Shown here in pieces: positions 56,461-64,000 of a stretch of DNA of 64,000 nucleotides. The position numbers and the translations under genes were made by a program. Every line of letters begins with the position of its first letter. The first letter of the stretch is position 1. The notes below the pieces were generated by a model, which was not told where the DNA came from, made no database searches, and saw only the letters and a list, made by a program, of their open reading frames with translations. The DNA is from an uncultured Clostridia bacterium. GTDB taxonomy: Bacteria > Bacillota > Clostridia > TANB77 > CAG-508. The stretch covers positions 1 to 64,000 of the forward strand of contig CAKPLQ010000002.1 in assembly GCA_934167685.1 (NCBI GenBank). The letters are read 5' to 3'.

Positions 56461-56725
56461 GTGAATATAAATGTTTTGATAATTATATCTTGTATATGTA
56501 TGTTTTTTGTTATTGGTAGAATTTTTATTATTCCGTTAAAGAAGATTTTGAAGCTTGTTTTTAATTCGATTATTGGCGGAATTTTGATTTGGCTAATTAA
56601 TTTGATAGGTGGCATCTGGAGCTTTCATATTGGATTGAATTTTTTTACTTCTATTTGGGTGCGGAGTTCTGGGCGTCCCAGGTGCTGTGCTACTTATAAT
56701 TCTTAAGTTGATTTTTAACATATAA
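56461..56725 (+). CDS. bofA: BofA-like pro-sigma-K processing inhibitor, requires +1 frameshift
   Basis: BofA is a small membrane protein that, in spore formers, restrains the protease processing pro-sigma-K. GTG 56461 follows GAGGTG. The first 67 codons give the family pattern with RIFIIPLKKILKLVFNSIIGGILIWLINLIGG and HIGLNFFTSIWV. The reading frame then runs into RSSGRPRCC and stops at 56706. The +1 frame from the same point reads GVLGVPGAVLLIILKLIFNI, the conserved BofA C-terminus, to a stop at 56723-56725. The shift falls at GTG CGG A: skipping C 56662 gives GTG GGA. The intact product would be about 87 residues. The break may be real, tolerated by frameshifting, or a sequence error. Confidence 0.8.
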
Positions 56726-56732
56726 AAGAATA

Positions 56733-56760
56733 CCCAGAGTCAATTTGACTCTGGGTTTTA
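56733..56760. terminator. Hairpin terminator after bofA
   Basis: CCCAGAGTCAA pairs with TTGACTCTGGG, followed by TTTTA on the + strand. On the - strand the exit is ATTCTTTT, so it may also stop the convergent 56787 gene. Confidence 0.82.
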
Positions 56761-56786
56761 GGAGCTTGGAGCTCTCTGTTAGCAGA

Positions 56787-57032
56787 TTAGCAATCTATTC
56801 GATTGAAATCCATTATCTGCTGCAGGGCTTTACTAGCCGCTGGTACAAGCTCAAAAGCTGTTGCCTTTGGAAAGGCAGACTTAAACTTATTGAAAAAATC
56901 CATCTGGTACTTATAAAAGCACCCTCTGAATTCTGAATCAGGTATTGTTACCTGCTCTTCTTTGCCATTGTGTGTTCCAATTAATATGAAACTGTTTTGC
57001 CCCCGGGTTACTCTTACGATGTTGTTACTCAT
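56787..57032 (-). CDS. Orphan 81-residue protein with foreign-like composition
   Basis: It has 81 residues, MSNNIVRVTRGQNSFILIGT to FNRIDC. A near-perfect AGGAGG and a TTGCAC-17-TATAAT promoter on the - strand support expression. I recognise no family. Charged and aromatic residues (RGCFYKYQMDFFNKFKSAFP) suggest a small folded cytoplasmic protein; there is no signal or membrane span. The region is richer in GC than its neighbours and Arg10 is CGG, rare in this window, so it may be recently acquired. Confidence 0.65.
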   Translation of the reverse strand: MSNNIVRVTRGQNSFILIGTHNGKEEQVTIPDSEFRGCFYKYQMDFFNKFKSAFPKATAFELVPAASKALQQIMDFNRIDC

Positions 57033-57063
57033 TTTCGCATCCTCCTAAAAATTTGATATTTTA

Positions 57064-57092
57064 ATTATAGCACAAAAAATGATAATGTGCAA
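57064..57092 (-). promoter_or_regulatory. Sigma-A promoter for the 56787-57032 gene
   Basis: On the - strand, TTGCAC (57092-57087), a 17-base spacer and TATAAT (57069-57064), 32 bases before the ATG. Confidence 0.7.
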
Positions 57093-57109
57093 ATTTTATT
57101 AAAATAATA

Positions 57110-57138
57110 TTGCGATAATTATTAAGTTAGTGTAAAAT
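57110..57138 (+). promoter_or_regulatory. Sigma-A promoter for the lectin-fold gene
   Basis: TTGCGA (57110-57115), a 17-base spacer and TAAAAT (57133-57138) with TG just before it. Confidence 0.65.
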
Positions 57139-57206
57139 ATAGATGGATAATAAAAACAAAAGAAAAATGTCGAAAAAGAACGAAAGAAGGGAGCACAAAA
57201 TAAAAC

Positions 57207-58856
57207 GTGAAAAATTTATTACGTAAACATAGAAAATCAAACAAAAAGAATCGATTTCAAAAATATGTGTTAGTTATTTTTGCCCTTATAATGTCAACCT
57301 TTGCATGGCTTGCTTATTCCAAAATATTAAATACTCATTTAAATATACATGTTGCAGCATGGGACATGGAGTATTTTATAGAGGGTGAGAAAAAGGAAAA
57401 TCCAATAGGCATCGAGTTTCCAACGTTATATCCGCAAATGCCGGAACAAACGGTAACTGTGGATATTTTGAATAATGGAGAGGCATTGGTAGATTTAAGT
57501 TATGATGTTAAAGCAATATCAATAGCAGGAGTAACTTATGAACTAGTAAGGACAGGAGAACAGCCAACAACTGAAAATTATATAAATATAGCTGACCCCG
57601 TAACAGCTACTAATCAAGAGACAGGGGAAGAAATATCTAAAGGCGAAATTATAAACGATATAACAAAATTTCCGTTTACATTAACTATAGAACATTCTTT
57701 GCAAGTGGCTTCGAAAGATACGGCATATCTAAAAGTCACAGCTAATTGGCTTGGAGATAATGATGATTTAGATTCGCAATGGGGCTATATTGTAGGAAAG
57801 TATTTTATGGATAACCCAGATGCAACTTCTGCAATTAGCATTACTCTAAGCATCGATTCTTATCAAGCAAATGACGAGATTAAGGCCGATAAGAATACTA
57901 CTGCTGGAACGTATCTTCCAACAGGATTTACTCAAGTGGAAGGCACTACTTTAGATAATGGCTTAACAATTCAAGATAGTAAAGGCAATCAATATGTGTG
58001 GGTCGAAGTCCCTAAAACAGCTGAAGTTTACCCAACTGCAGGCCTAAATGTTACTGCTTTTTCTGATGATGATTATACTAAAATAGAAAATGATTTGCAT
58101 ACATATACGAGTGTGTATAGAAATGGAACAAGTTATAAAGATGAATATTATTCAGATGCAGCAACAGGATTGACAAAAGACCAGTATGCAGAATTAAAGA
58201 AAAAGATGTTAAAAAGTGTATACAAAAATGGAGGATTTTATGTTGGAAAATATGAAACAGGAATAGAAAATGCGCCAAAAACATCTGGTTCATCATCAAC
58301 AGCACCAACAGAAATACCAGTAATAAAGCAAAATGCATATCCATATAATTGGGTAACATGTAGTCAAGCACAAACATTAGCAAGTAGTATGGAATCTGGA
58401 AGTTATACAAGTAGTTTGATGTTTGGAGTACAATGGGATTTAGTATTAAAATATTTAGAGACAAAAGGAACAGCACAAGCTGATTTAAAAACAGATAGTA
58501 CAAGTTGGGGAAATTACTATAATAATTTATGGAATATAACAAATGCAAATTCTAAGTATTATTATTATGTTAATTCAAAATGGACAAGTGGAGCATATGG
58601 AAAAAAAGCTTCAGTTGAAACTATATTATTATCAACAGGAGCAAGTGAAGAATTTAGTAAACAAGGAATATATGATATAGCTGGAAATGTAATGGAATGG
58701 ACATTAGAATATGCTTTTAATTCGAGGTGGTCTTGTGCTAATCGTGGCGGCTCTTACAATACCAATGGCAGCCTCTCTTATCAAGCTAGCACCCGCGACG
58801 ACGGTGGTACGGATGTTTACGATAACAACCTCGGCTTCCGTGTAGCACTTTATTAA
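57207..58856 (+). CDS. TasA-like domain fused to C-type-lectin/FGE-like domain; candidate DGR target
   Basis: It has 549 residues with GTG start after AAGGGAG. Residues 1-40 carry a SipW-type signal (VLVIFALIMSTFAWLAYSK). Residues about 45-230 are a TasA/camelysin-like domain with AAWDMEYFIEG, FPTLYPQMPEQ and VTANWLGDND. Residues about 240-549 resemble the formylglycine-generating-enzyme/C-type-lectin fold: YVWVEVPK, GGFYVGKYETG, KQGIYDIAGNVMEWTLE, RGGSYN and a final NNLGFRVALY. This ending is the form seen in variable proteins of diversity-generating retroelements. The last 120 bases switch to C/G-rich codons (CGC GAC GAC GGT), and a hairpin lies 9 bases after the stop. It is probably a cell-surface ligand-binding protein. 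No reverse transcriptase is in the window. Confidence 0.8.
   Translation: MKNLLRKHRKSNKKNRFQKYVLVIFALIMSTFAWLAYSKILNTHLNIHVAAWDMEYFIEGEKKENPIGIEFPTLYPQMPEQTVTVDILNNGEALVDLSYDVKAISIAGVTYELVRTGEQPTTENYINIADPVTATNQETGEEISKGEIINDITKFPFTLTIEHSLQVASKDTAYLKVTANWLGDNDDLDSQWGYIVGKYFMDNPDATSAISITLSIDSYQANDEIKADKNTTAGTYLPTGFTQVEGTTLDNGLTIQDSKGNQYVWVEVPKTAEVYPTAGLNVTAFSDDDYTKIENDLHTYTSVYRNGTSYKDEYYSDAATGLTKDQYAELKKKMLKSVYKNGGFYVGKYETGIENAPKTSGSSSTAPTEIPVIKQNAYPYNWVTCSQAQTLASSMESGSYTSSLMFGVQWDLVLKYLETKGTAQADLKTDSTSWGNYYNNLWNITNANSKYYYYVNSKWTSGAYGKKASVETILLSTGASEEFSKQGIYDIAGNVMEWTLEYAFNSRWSCANRGGSYNTNGSLSYQASTRDDGGTDVYDNNLGFRVALY
58725..58856 (+). other. Candidate variable repeat (VR) of a diversity-generating retroelement
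   Basis: This covers the 3' end of the lectin-fold gene from about FNSRWSCANRGG to the stop. Base composition changes sharply from AT-rich codons (ATA, TTA, AAA) to GC-rich ones (CGT GGC GGC, GCC, CTC GGC TTC). Position at the extreme C-terminus of a C-type-lectin-like domain and the NNLGFR ending are typical of VRs. The template copy would be elsewhere. Confidence 0.5.
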
Positions 58857-58865
58857 AGCGTAGAC

Positions 58866-58880
58866 CTGTATCCAATACAG
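58866..58880 (+). other. Hairpin just after candidate VR
   Basis: CTGTAT and ATACAG form a 6-bp stem with a CCA loop, 9 bases past the stop codon. In studied retroelements a stem-loop soon after the variable repeat promotes retrohoming; the same role here is a hypothesis. Confidence 0.5.
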
Positions 58881-58893
58881 CGATACACTAGAA

Positions 58894-58921
58894 TGGACTC
58901 AACCAAAGAATTAAATATAAA
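58894..58921 (+). promoter_or_regulatory. Possible promoter for the AAA-ATPase-like/uvrA unit
   Basis: TGGACT (58894-58899), a 16-base spacer and TATAAA (58916-58921), just upstream of the REP pair and about 105 bases before the ATG at 59026. Confidence 0.4.
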
Positions 58922-58933
58922 AATTAGAACGAG

Positions 58934-59005
58934 TGCACCGCAGGGATCGGTTCTCTGCGGTGCAAAATAAAAAATGCACGGCAGAGAACCGGTCCCAAAC
59001 GTGCA
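58934..59005. repeat. Inverted pair of REP-like 31-bp elements
   Basis: Copy one (58934-58964, TGCACCGCAGGGATCGG...CTGCGGTGCA) and copy two (58975-59005, TGCACGGCAGAGAACC...AACGTGCA) face each other across 10 bases. They end 20 bases before the start codon of the next gene, so they lie in its leader. Confidence 0.88.
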
Positions 59006-59025
59006 AAATGAAAGAGAGGTAAAAA

Positions 59026-60342
59026 ATGAGAAAATTACCAAATGGAGTAAGTAACTATGAAAAAATAGTGAAGGAAAATATGATATATGTAGATAAAACG
59101 ATGTATATAGAGAAAATGGAAAATTTATCAGATAGTACAATAATGTTTTTGCGCCCAAGAAAATTTGGAAAGACATTATTTACAAGTACGTTGGAGTGTT
59201 ATTATGATAAAAACAGAGCTGATAAATTTGATGAGTTATTTGGAAAAACATATATAGGAAAAAATCCCACTCCTAATAAAAATAGATATTGTGTATTAAG
59301 ATTTAATTTTTCTGGAATAAGTACAAATACAGTAGAAGAAGCAATGAGAGGATTTAGAGAAAAGGTTAATATAGGCATAAATGGATTTGTGACAGATTAT
59401 GGACTAGAGTTTTATAATAATCCTGAGCAAAGCACAGAAGGAATATTAGGGAGTATATTTGAAGCATTTAGAACACAAAGAAGAGGCGAAAAAATATATG
59501 TAATAATAGATGAATACGACCATTTTGCAAATGAGTTATTGGGATTTAAAACAGACGAATTCAAAGATTTAGTTGCTAAAAATGGAAAAGTAAGAAAATG
59601 GTACGAAATATTAAAAGAAGGAACAGAAACAGTAGTTGATAGGATATTTATTACAGGAGTAGCACCAATAACGTTAGATAGTACAACAAGTGGGTTTAAT
59701 ATAGCAAGAGATATAACAAAAAATATAATGTTTAATGATATGCTAGGATTTAGTAAAGAAGATGTAAAATATTTAATGACAGAAATTGATGTACCAGAAG
59801 AGTTATTGCCAATAATAAAAGAAAATTATGATGGATACATATTTTCTAATATGATAAAAGGCGATTATGAAAAATACAAAATATACAACTCAAATATGAC
59901 TTTATATTTTTTAAATGCATATCAAGAACAACAGAAAGTGCCAGAAGAGCTTGTAGATGTAAACATATTAAGTGACTATGGAAAAATAGAAGCATTTATG
60001 GATTTATGCCAAAATATGAATAAAATAGAATTGCTAGAAAAGATTGTGGCAGAAGAACCAGTAGAAAGTGGATTGACAGAAAAGTTTAATGCAGAGATAA
60101 GCTTTGGAGAAAAAGAGCTAATTTCATTGCTATTTTATTTGGGATATTTAACAATAAAAGAAAATGAATTTGGAGTGTTAAAATTTGTAACACCAAATGA
60201 AGTGATAAGAACAATTTATAGTAATTATTTTCTAGAATATATAAAAAGAAAAGCCGGCATCAAAGAAGAAATAAAAAATGCACGGCATAGAACCTGTCCC
60301 ATCGGTGCAGTTAAGTTTTTGCTAAAGGGGGAACAAAAATGA
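59026..60342 (+). CDS. AAA-ATPase-like protein (PF09820 type), C-terminally truncated at a REP element
   Basis: It has 438 residues. The N-terminus is the family hallmark: [12 protein letters not shown]...YVDKT(M/R)YIEKME, then [17 protein letters not shown] (Walker A-like RKFGKT at about 44-49) and a Walker B-like [13 protein letters not shown]. Full-length relatives are about 520-570 residues and end in a PD-(D/E)XK nuclease domain (DUF1703). Here the similarity stops at [14 protein letters not shown]. The last residues, about [11 protein letters not shown], are translated from a REP-like element at 60279-60309, followed by [10 protein letters not shown]. The nuclease domain is therefore missing. 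The gene is framed by REP elements on both sides and its stop overlaps the uvrA start. It is likely a decayed relic, possibly still translated. Confidence 0.8.
   Translation: MRKLPNGVSNYEKIVKENMIYVDKTMYIEKMENLSDSTIMFLRPRKFGKTLFTSTLECYYDKNRADKFDELFGKTYIGKNPTPNKNRYCVLRFNFSGISTNTVEEAMRGFREKVNIGINGFVTDYGLEFYNNPEQSTEGILGSIFEAFRTQRRGEKIYVIIDEYDHFANELLGFKTDEFKDLVAKNGKVRKWYEILKEGTETVVDRIFITGVAPITLDSTTSGFNIARDITKNIMFNDMLGFSKEDVKYLMTEIDVPEELLPIIKENYDGYIFSNMIKGDYEKYKIYNSNMTLYFLNAYQEQQKVPEELVDVNILSDYGKIEAFMDLCQNMNKIELLEKIVAEEPVESGLTEKFNAEISFGEKELISLLFYLGYLTIKENEFGVLKFVTPNEVIRTIYSNYFLEYIKRKAGIKEEIKNARHRTCPIGAVKFLLKGEQK
60279..60309. repeat. REP-like element inside the 3' end of a coding region
   Basis: The element (TGCACGGCATAGAACC...CATCGGTGCA) is in the orientation of the second member of the paired copies and is translated as part of the AAA-ATPase-like C-terminus. 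It includes an in-frame CGG codon (60281-60283), rare in this window. It ends 30 bases before the uvrA ATG. Confidence 0.85.
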
Positions 60343-63170
60343 ATGACAAAATAATAATAAAAGGAGCAAAAGAACACAATTTAAAAAATATAAATTTAGA
60401 GATACCAAGGGATAAATTAGTTGTAATAACAGGACTTTCTGGGTCTGGAAAATCTTCACTAGCATTTGACACATTATATGCAGAAGGGCAAAGAAGATAT
60501 GTAGAAAGCTTATCTTCATATGCTCGTCAATTTTTAGGATTAATGGAAAAGCCAGATGTAGAATCAATAGAAGGTTTATCACCAGCCATATCAATCGACC
60601 AGAAAACGACATCAAAAAATCCACGTTCAACAGTAGGAACAGTTACAGAAATTTATGATTACATCCGTCTATTATATGCAAGAGTGGGGGTACCATACTG
60701 CCCTAATTGTGGCAAAAAGATTGAAAAACAGTCAATCGACCAAATTGTAGATAATGTAATGAAATTAAAAGAAGGCACTAGAATTCAAATTCTAGCTCCA
60801 GTTGTGCGTAGCAGAAAAGGCGAATATACAAAACTATTTGAAGATTTACAAAAAGATGGTTTTGCAAGGGTTCGAGTTGATGGTGAAATCTATGATTTAA
60901 CAGATATGGATGATGTCAAGCTTGACAAAAAGAAGAAGCACGAGATAGAAATTGTTGTTGACAGATTGGTTATAAAACCAGAAGTTACAGCAAGACTTAC
61001 AGAATCAATAGAAGTTGCATTAAAACATGCAGATAATCTAGTTTTAATTGATGTTGTAGGAGATAAGACAATTCTATATAGCTGTAATTATGCATGTCCT
61101 GATTGTGGTTTCAGTTTTCCAGAATTAACACCAAGAATGTTTTCATTTAACAATCCATATGGAGCTTGCCCAAAATGTTCTGGTATAGGATATTTAATGA
61201 AAATGGATGAGGATTTAATTATTCCAGATAAAAACAAAACTTTATATGATGGCGTAAAAGCTTTTGGCTCAAGTACAATGAAAAAAGGCGATACAATGGC
61301 TAGAATGTACTTCGAAAGTATTGGAGCACATTATGGAGTTAATATCAAAAATAAGAAAATAAAGGATTTGCCTAGAGATTTTCTTGATAAAATTCTTTAT
61401 GGAACAGGTGAGGAAAAAATCGATTTTGAATATGCATCATATGCAGGTGTACGTAGGTTTACAGCACCTTTTGAAGGTGTAATTCCTACACTTGAAAGAC
61501 GTCATAATGAGACAAAATCTCAAGGAATGAGAGATTTTTACGAGATGTATATGAGCAATATGCATTGTGATGAATGTAATGGAGCAAGATTAAAAAAAGA
61601 GATTTTATGCATCAAAATTGGAGGCAAAAATATCAATGAATTGACAGATATGTCAATTAGACATATTCAAGAATTCTTGAGAAGCCTAGAGTTGACAGAT
61701 TCTCAAAAAATGATTGCAGAAATGATTTTAAAAGAAGTAGATGCAAGGCTTCAATTCTTGATTGATGTTGGTCTAGAATATCTAACTTTATCAAGAAGTG
61801 CGGGAACACTATCAGGAGGAGAAGCTCAACGTATTCGTTTGGCAACTCAGATAGGTTCAGGTTTAACAGGAGTTTTATATATTTTAGATGAGCCAAGTAT
61901 TGGACTTCATCAAAGAGACAATGACAAGCTAATTGCAACTTTGAAAAAATTAAGAGATTTAGGTAACACTTTAATTGTTGTTGAGCATGATGAAGATACA
62001 ATGTATGCTGCAGACCAAATTATAGATATTGGTCCAGGTGCTGGTGTTCATGGTGGAAATGTTATGGCACAAGGAACTGCAGAGGAAATCAAGCAAGTTA
62101 AAGGTTCAATTACAGGAGATTATTTGAGTGGTAGAAAGCAAATTCATGTACCATCAAAAAGAAGAAAAGGAAATAAAAAGTGCATCGAAGTTGTTGGCGT
62201 TACAGAAAATAATTTGAAAAATATCAGCGTGAAATTTCCTCTTGGTGTATTTACTTGTGTTACAGGTGTATCTGGTTCAGGAAAAAGTACATTAGTAAAT
62301 GAGGTTCTATATAAAAACATAGCTCAACAATTAAATGGTGCGAGTGAAAAGCCAGGAAAATGCAAGCAGATAAAGGGCTTAAACAATATAGATAAAATAA
62401 TCAATATTGACCAATCTCCGATAGGCAGAACGCCACGCTCAAACCCTGCAACCTACACAGGAGCATTTGACTTGATAAGAGACATATTTGCTGGAACAAA
62501 TGAAGCTAAAATGCGTGGATATGAAAAGGGCAGATTCAGCTTTAATGTGTCTGGAGGAAGATGCGAAAGCTGTAACGGAGACGGTGTTCATAAAATTGAA
62601 ATGCATTTCTTGCCTGATGTTTATGTACCTTGCGAGGTGTGTAAAGGAAAGAGATATAATCGAGAAACTCTAGAAGTAAAATATAAAGGAAAAAATATTG
62701 CTGATGTATTAGATATGACAGTAGAAGAGGCATTAGGATTTTTTGAGAATATTCCTAAAATTAAAAATAAAATCCAAACATTATATGATGTAGGACTTGG
62801 ATATATCAAATTGGGACAACCATCAACAACTTTATCTGGTGGAGAAGCTCAACGTGTTAAACTTGCGACAGAATTGTCTAAACGTGCTACTGGCAAGACT
62901 TTGTATATTTTGGACGAGCCTACAACTGGTTTGCATATTGCAGATGTTCACAGATTGGTGGATATTCTACAAAGGCTTGTGGATACAGGGAATACAATCA
63001 TAGTAATTGAACACAATTTAGACTTGATAAAAACAGCTGACCATATTATAGATTTAGGCCCTGAAGGTGGAGATGCTGGTGGAGAGGTTGTTGCTGTAGG
63101 AACTCCTGAACAAATTTGTAAAAACGAGAAAAGTTATACAGGAAAATTTTTGAAACATTTTATTTCGTAA
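60339..63170 (+). CDS. uvrA: Excinuclease ABC subunit A
   Basis: This is the DNA damage-recognition ATPase of nucleotide excision repair. It has 943 residues, the usual length. The first Walker A is GLSGSGKSS (32-40) and a second GVSGSGKST opens the C-terminal half. The ABC signature LSGGEAQR occurs in both halves (RIRLA; RVKLA), with Walker [12 protein letters not shown] and [10 protein letters not shown]. Zinc-binding Cys motifs are CPNCGKK, CPDCG..CPKCSG, CDECNG and [14 protein letters not shown]. The ATG overlaps the previous stop by 4 bases and follows AAGGGGG. uvrB is not in the window. Confidence 0.96.
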   Translation: MNDKIIIKGAKEHNLKNINLEIPRDKLVVITGLSGSGKSSLAFDTLYAEGQRRYVESLSSYARQFLGLMEKPDVESIEGLSPAISIDQKTTSKNPRSTVGTVTEIYDYIRLLYARVGVPYCPNCGKKIEKQSIDQIVDNVMKLKEGTRIQILAPVVRSRKGEYTKLFEDLQKDGFARVRVDGEIYDLTDMDDVKLDKKKKHEIEIVVDRLVIKPEVTARLTESIEVALKHADNLVLIDVVGDKTILYSCNYACPDCGFSFPELTPRMFSFNNPYGACPKCSGIGYLMKMDEDLIIPDKNKTLYDGVKAFGSSTMKKGDTMARMYFESIGAHYGVNIKNKKIKDLPRDFLDKILYGTGEEKIDFEYASYAGVRRFTAPFEGVIPTLERRHNETKSQGMRDFYEMYMSNMHCDECNGARLKKEILCIKIGGKNINELTDMSIRHIQEFLRSLELTDSQKMIAEMILKEVDARLQFLIDVGLEYLTLSRSAGTLSGGEAQRIRLATQIGSGLTGVLYILDEPSIGLHQRDNDKLIATLKKLRDLGNTLIVVEHDEDTMYAADQIIDIGPGAGVHGGNVMAQGTAEEIKQVKGSITGDYLSGRKQIHVPSKRRKGNKKCIEVVGVTENNLKNISVKFPLGVFTCVTGVSGSGKSTLVNEVLYKNIAQQLNGASEKPGKCKQIKGLNNIDKIINIDQSPIGRTPRSNPATYTGAFDLIRDIFAGTNEAKMRGYEKGRFSFNVSGGRCESCNGDGVHKIEMHFLPDVYVPCEVCKGKRYNRETLEVKYKGKNIADVLDMTVEEALGFFENIPKIKNKIQTLYDVGLGYIKLGQPSTTLSGGEAQRVKLATELSKRATGKTLYILDEPTTGLHIADVHRLVDILQRLVDTGNTIIVIEHNLDLIKTADHIIDLGPEGGDAGGEVVAVGTPEQICKNEKSYTGKFLKHFIS

Positions 63171-63190
63171 ATAAAATGCATTTAACTAAA

Positions 63191-63218
63191 TTGATATATT
63201 GTGATTGATATATTGTGG
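63191..63218 (+). repeat. Tandem 14-bp repeat upstream of glycosyltransferase gene
   Basis: Two copies of TTGATATATTGTG(A/G) lie head to tail, directly before a -10-like TAAAAT (63219-63224). They could be a paired binding site for a regulator of the downstream gene, or chance AT-rich repetition. Confidence 0.5.
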
Positions 63219-63250
63219 TAAAATTAAAAGAAGGGAAATGAAATAAGAAT

Positions 63251-64000
63251 ATGAAAAAAATTTCAATAGTAGTTCCAGTATATTATAATCAAGATAATCT
63301 TTTGCCATTATATGCTGACTTAAAGGAAAAAGTACTTACAAAATTACCAGAAGGAATAGAATATGAATTAATATTTGTTGATGACGGATCAAAAGATAAT
63401 TCGTATAAAGTAATGAAAGAGCTAGCAAAAATTGATTCTAATATAAAAACAATAAGATTATCAAGAAATTTTGGAGAACATTCTGCAATTTTGGCAGGAT
63501 TGTCTCAATGCACTGGAGATTGTGCTGTAAGGAAAGCTGCTGATTTGCAAGAGCCATCAGAAATGATATTAGATATGATTAAAAAATATATTGAAGGAAG
63601 TAAAGTTGTTTTAGCTGTACGAGCAGATAGAGATGAGCCTGTTACGCAAAAAGCATTTTCAAATTTATATGCATTTTTAATGAGAAAACTAGCATTACAT
63701 AATATGCCAAAAGGAGGGTTTGATTCATTTTTAATAGATAGACAGGTTATAAATTTCTTAGTAAAAATGCAAGAATGTAATACATCACTAATGAGTCAAA
63801 TTTTATGGGCAGGTTTTGAAACATCAACTGTTCCATATGTTAGAAAAAAAAGAGAAATAGGAAAATCAAGATGGACATTATCTAAAAAAATTAAATTAGT
63901 ATATGATTCTCTATTAAGTTTTTCATATTTTCCTATAAAAATGATAACTACAGTAGGAATTTTAAGCTTTTTTATAGCACTAATTTGGTTGGTAATTATA
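63251..64000 (+). CDS. GT2 family membrane glycosyltransferase (ArnC/GtrB/DPM1-like), 3' end outside window
   Basis: The ATG at 63251 follows GAAGGGAA. 250 codons are visible and the frame is open at the edge. The GT-A core has KISIVVPVYYNQDNLLPLY, FVDDGSKDNSYKVM (Asp44/Asp45) and LSRNFGEHSAILAGL. The metal-binding region reads RKAADLQEPSEMI, where many relatives have DADLQ; the last Asp (98) is kept but the first is Ala. RKKREIGKSRWTLSKKIKL matches the (K/R)xxRW segment near the membrane interface. Membrane helices begin at SFSYFPIKMITTVGILSFFIALIWLVII. Such enzymes transfer sugars to undecaprenyl or dolichyl phosphate. The truncation is only the window edge. Confidence 0.88.
   Translation, partial: MKKISIVVPVYYNQDNLLPLYADLKEKVLTKLPEGIEYELIFVDDGSKDNSYKVMKELAKIDSNIKTIRLSRNFGEHSAILAGLSQCTGDCAVRKAADLQEPSEMILDMIKKYIEGSKVVLAVRADRDEPVTQKAFSNLYAFLMRKLALHNMPKGGFDSFLIDRQVINFLVKMQECNTSLMSQILWAGFETSTVPYVRKKREIGKSRWTLSKKIKLVYDSLLSFSYFPIKMITTVGILSFFIALIWLVII

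Noticed and set aside
56745..56936. Short + strand frame opposite the orphan gene
   Set aside because: It overlaps the bofA terminator and has no ribosome site, whereas the - strand frame has both promoter and AGGAGG.
63157..63177. Terminator after uvrA
   Set aside because: ATTTTATTT/AAATAAAAT forms only an A/T stem, includes the stop codon and has no T-run.
1..64000. CRISPR arrays, tRNA or rRNA genes, insertion-sequence transposases, prophage genes
   Set aside because: None were recognised. The regular repeats seen are coding modules or the REP-like family, not spacer-separated arrays.

Overview
The window is a stretch of low-GC, AT-rich chromosome from a Gram-positive Clostridia-like bacterium, most likely an uncultured host-associated member. 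Supporting evidence is RNase J, a DUF951 protein, a YaaL(DUF2508)-BofA pair, SipW-type (Ser/His) signal peptidases with TasA/camelysin-like substrates, consensus sigma-A promoters, strong AGGAGG ribosome sites and arginine written almost only as AGA. Standard code 11 fits, since TGA is used as a stop. By eye, CGG is almost absent from the resident genes.

Layout. 1-31392: two giant modular surface proteins in tandem. The first enters from the left edge (at least 3,067 codons); the second has 7,306 codons and its own promoter. Both are built from super-modules of about 1,270-1,390 residues. Each super-module has a fixed opening, a chain of about 140-residue Ig-like repeats, and a block of 5-10 BspA-type (DUF285) 29-residue repeats. 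The second protein ends in a glycine-rich beta-helix-like region instead of another DUF285 block.

31399-46640: a surface-assembly cluster on the same strand. It encodes TasA/camelysin-like secreted proteins, four SipW-type signal peptidases with intact Ser/His plus a fifth homologue lacking the His, and two small anchored proteins. In its middle sits a membrane-anchored McrB-like AAA+ ATPase with three cytoplasmic partner proteins. An internal consensus promoter (44433-44461) drives the last two genes, including the probable major subunit, before a strong terminator. The natural reading is a dedicated export and assembly system for surface fibres and the giant adhesins; this is inference from content and order.

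46641-56760: mostly housekeeping. A heptad-repeat coiled-coil protein, RNase J, GltX and DUF951 lie on +; YsxC, PurA and SerS on -; then a CaCA-type exchanger, a DUF2508 protein and BofA on +. PurA has foreign-looking codon use.

56787-64000: a small orphan gene (-), a TasA-like protein fused to a C-type-lectin/FGE-like domain whose 3' end looks like a diversity-generating retroelement target, a truncated AAA-ATPase-like gene framed by repeats, UvrA, and the start of a GT2 glycosyltransferase running off the right edge.

Scattered through the intergenic DNA is a family of 31-bp REP-like palindromes (core GGGACCGGTTCTC), often as inverted pairs. One has become the 3' end of a coding region and another sits at the abrupt end of the first giant gene. 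Two genes (31458-32325 and bofA) need a +1 frameshift, and in both an in-frame CGG codon lies at the point where the frame changes.
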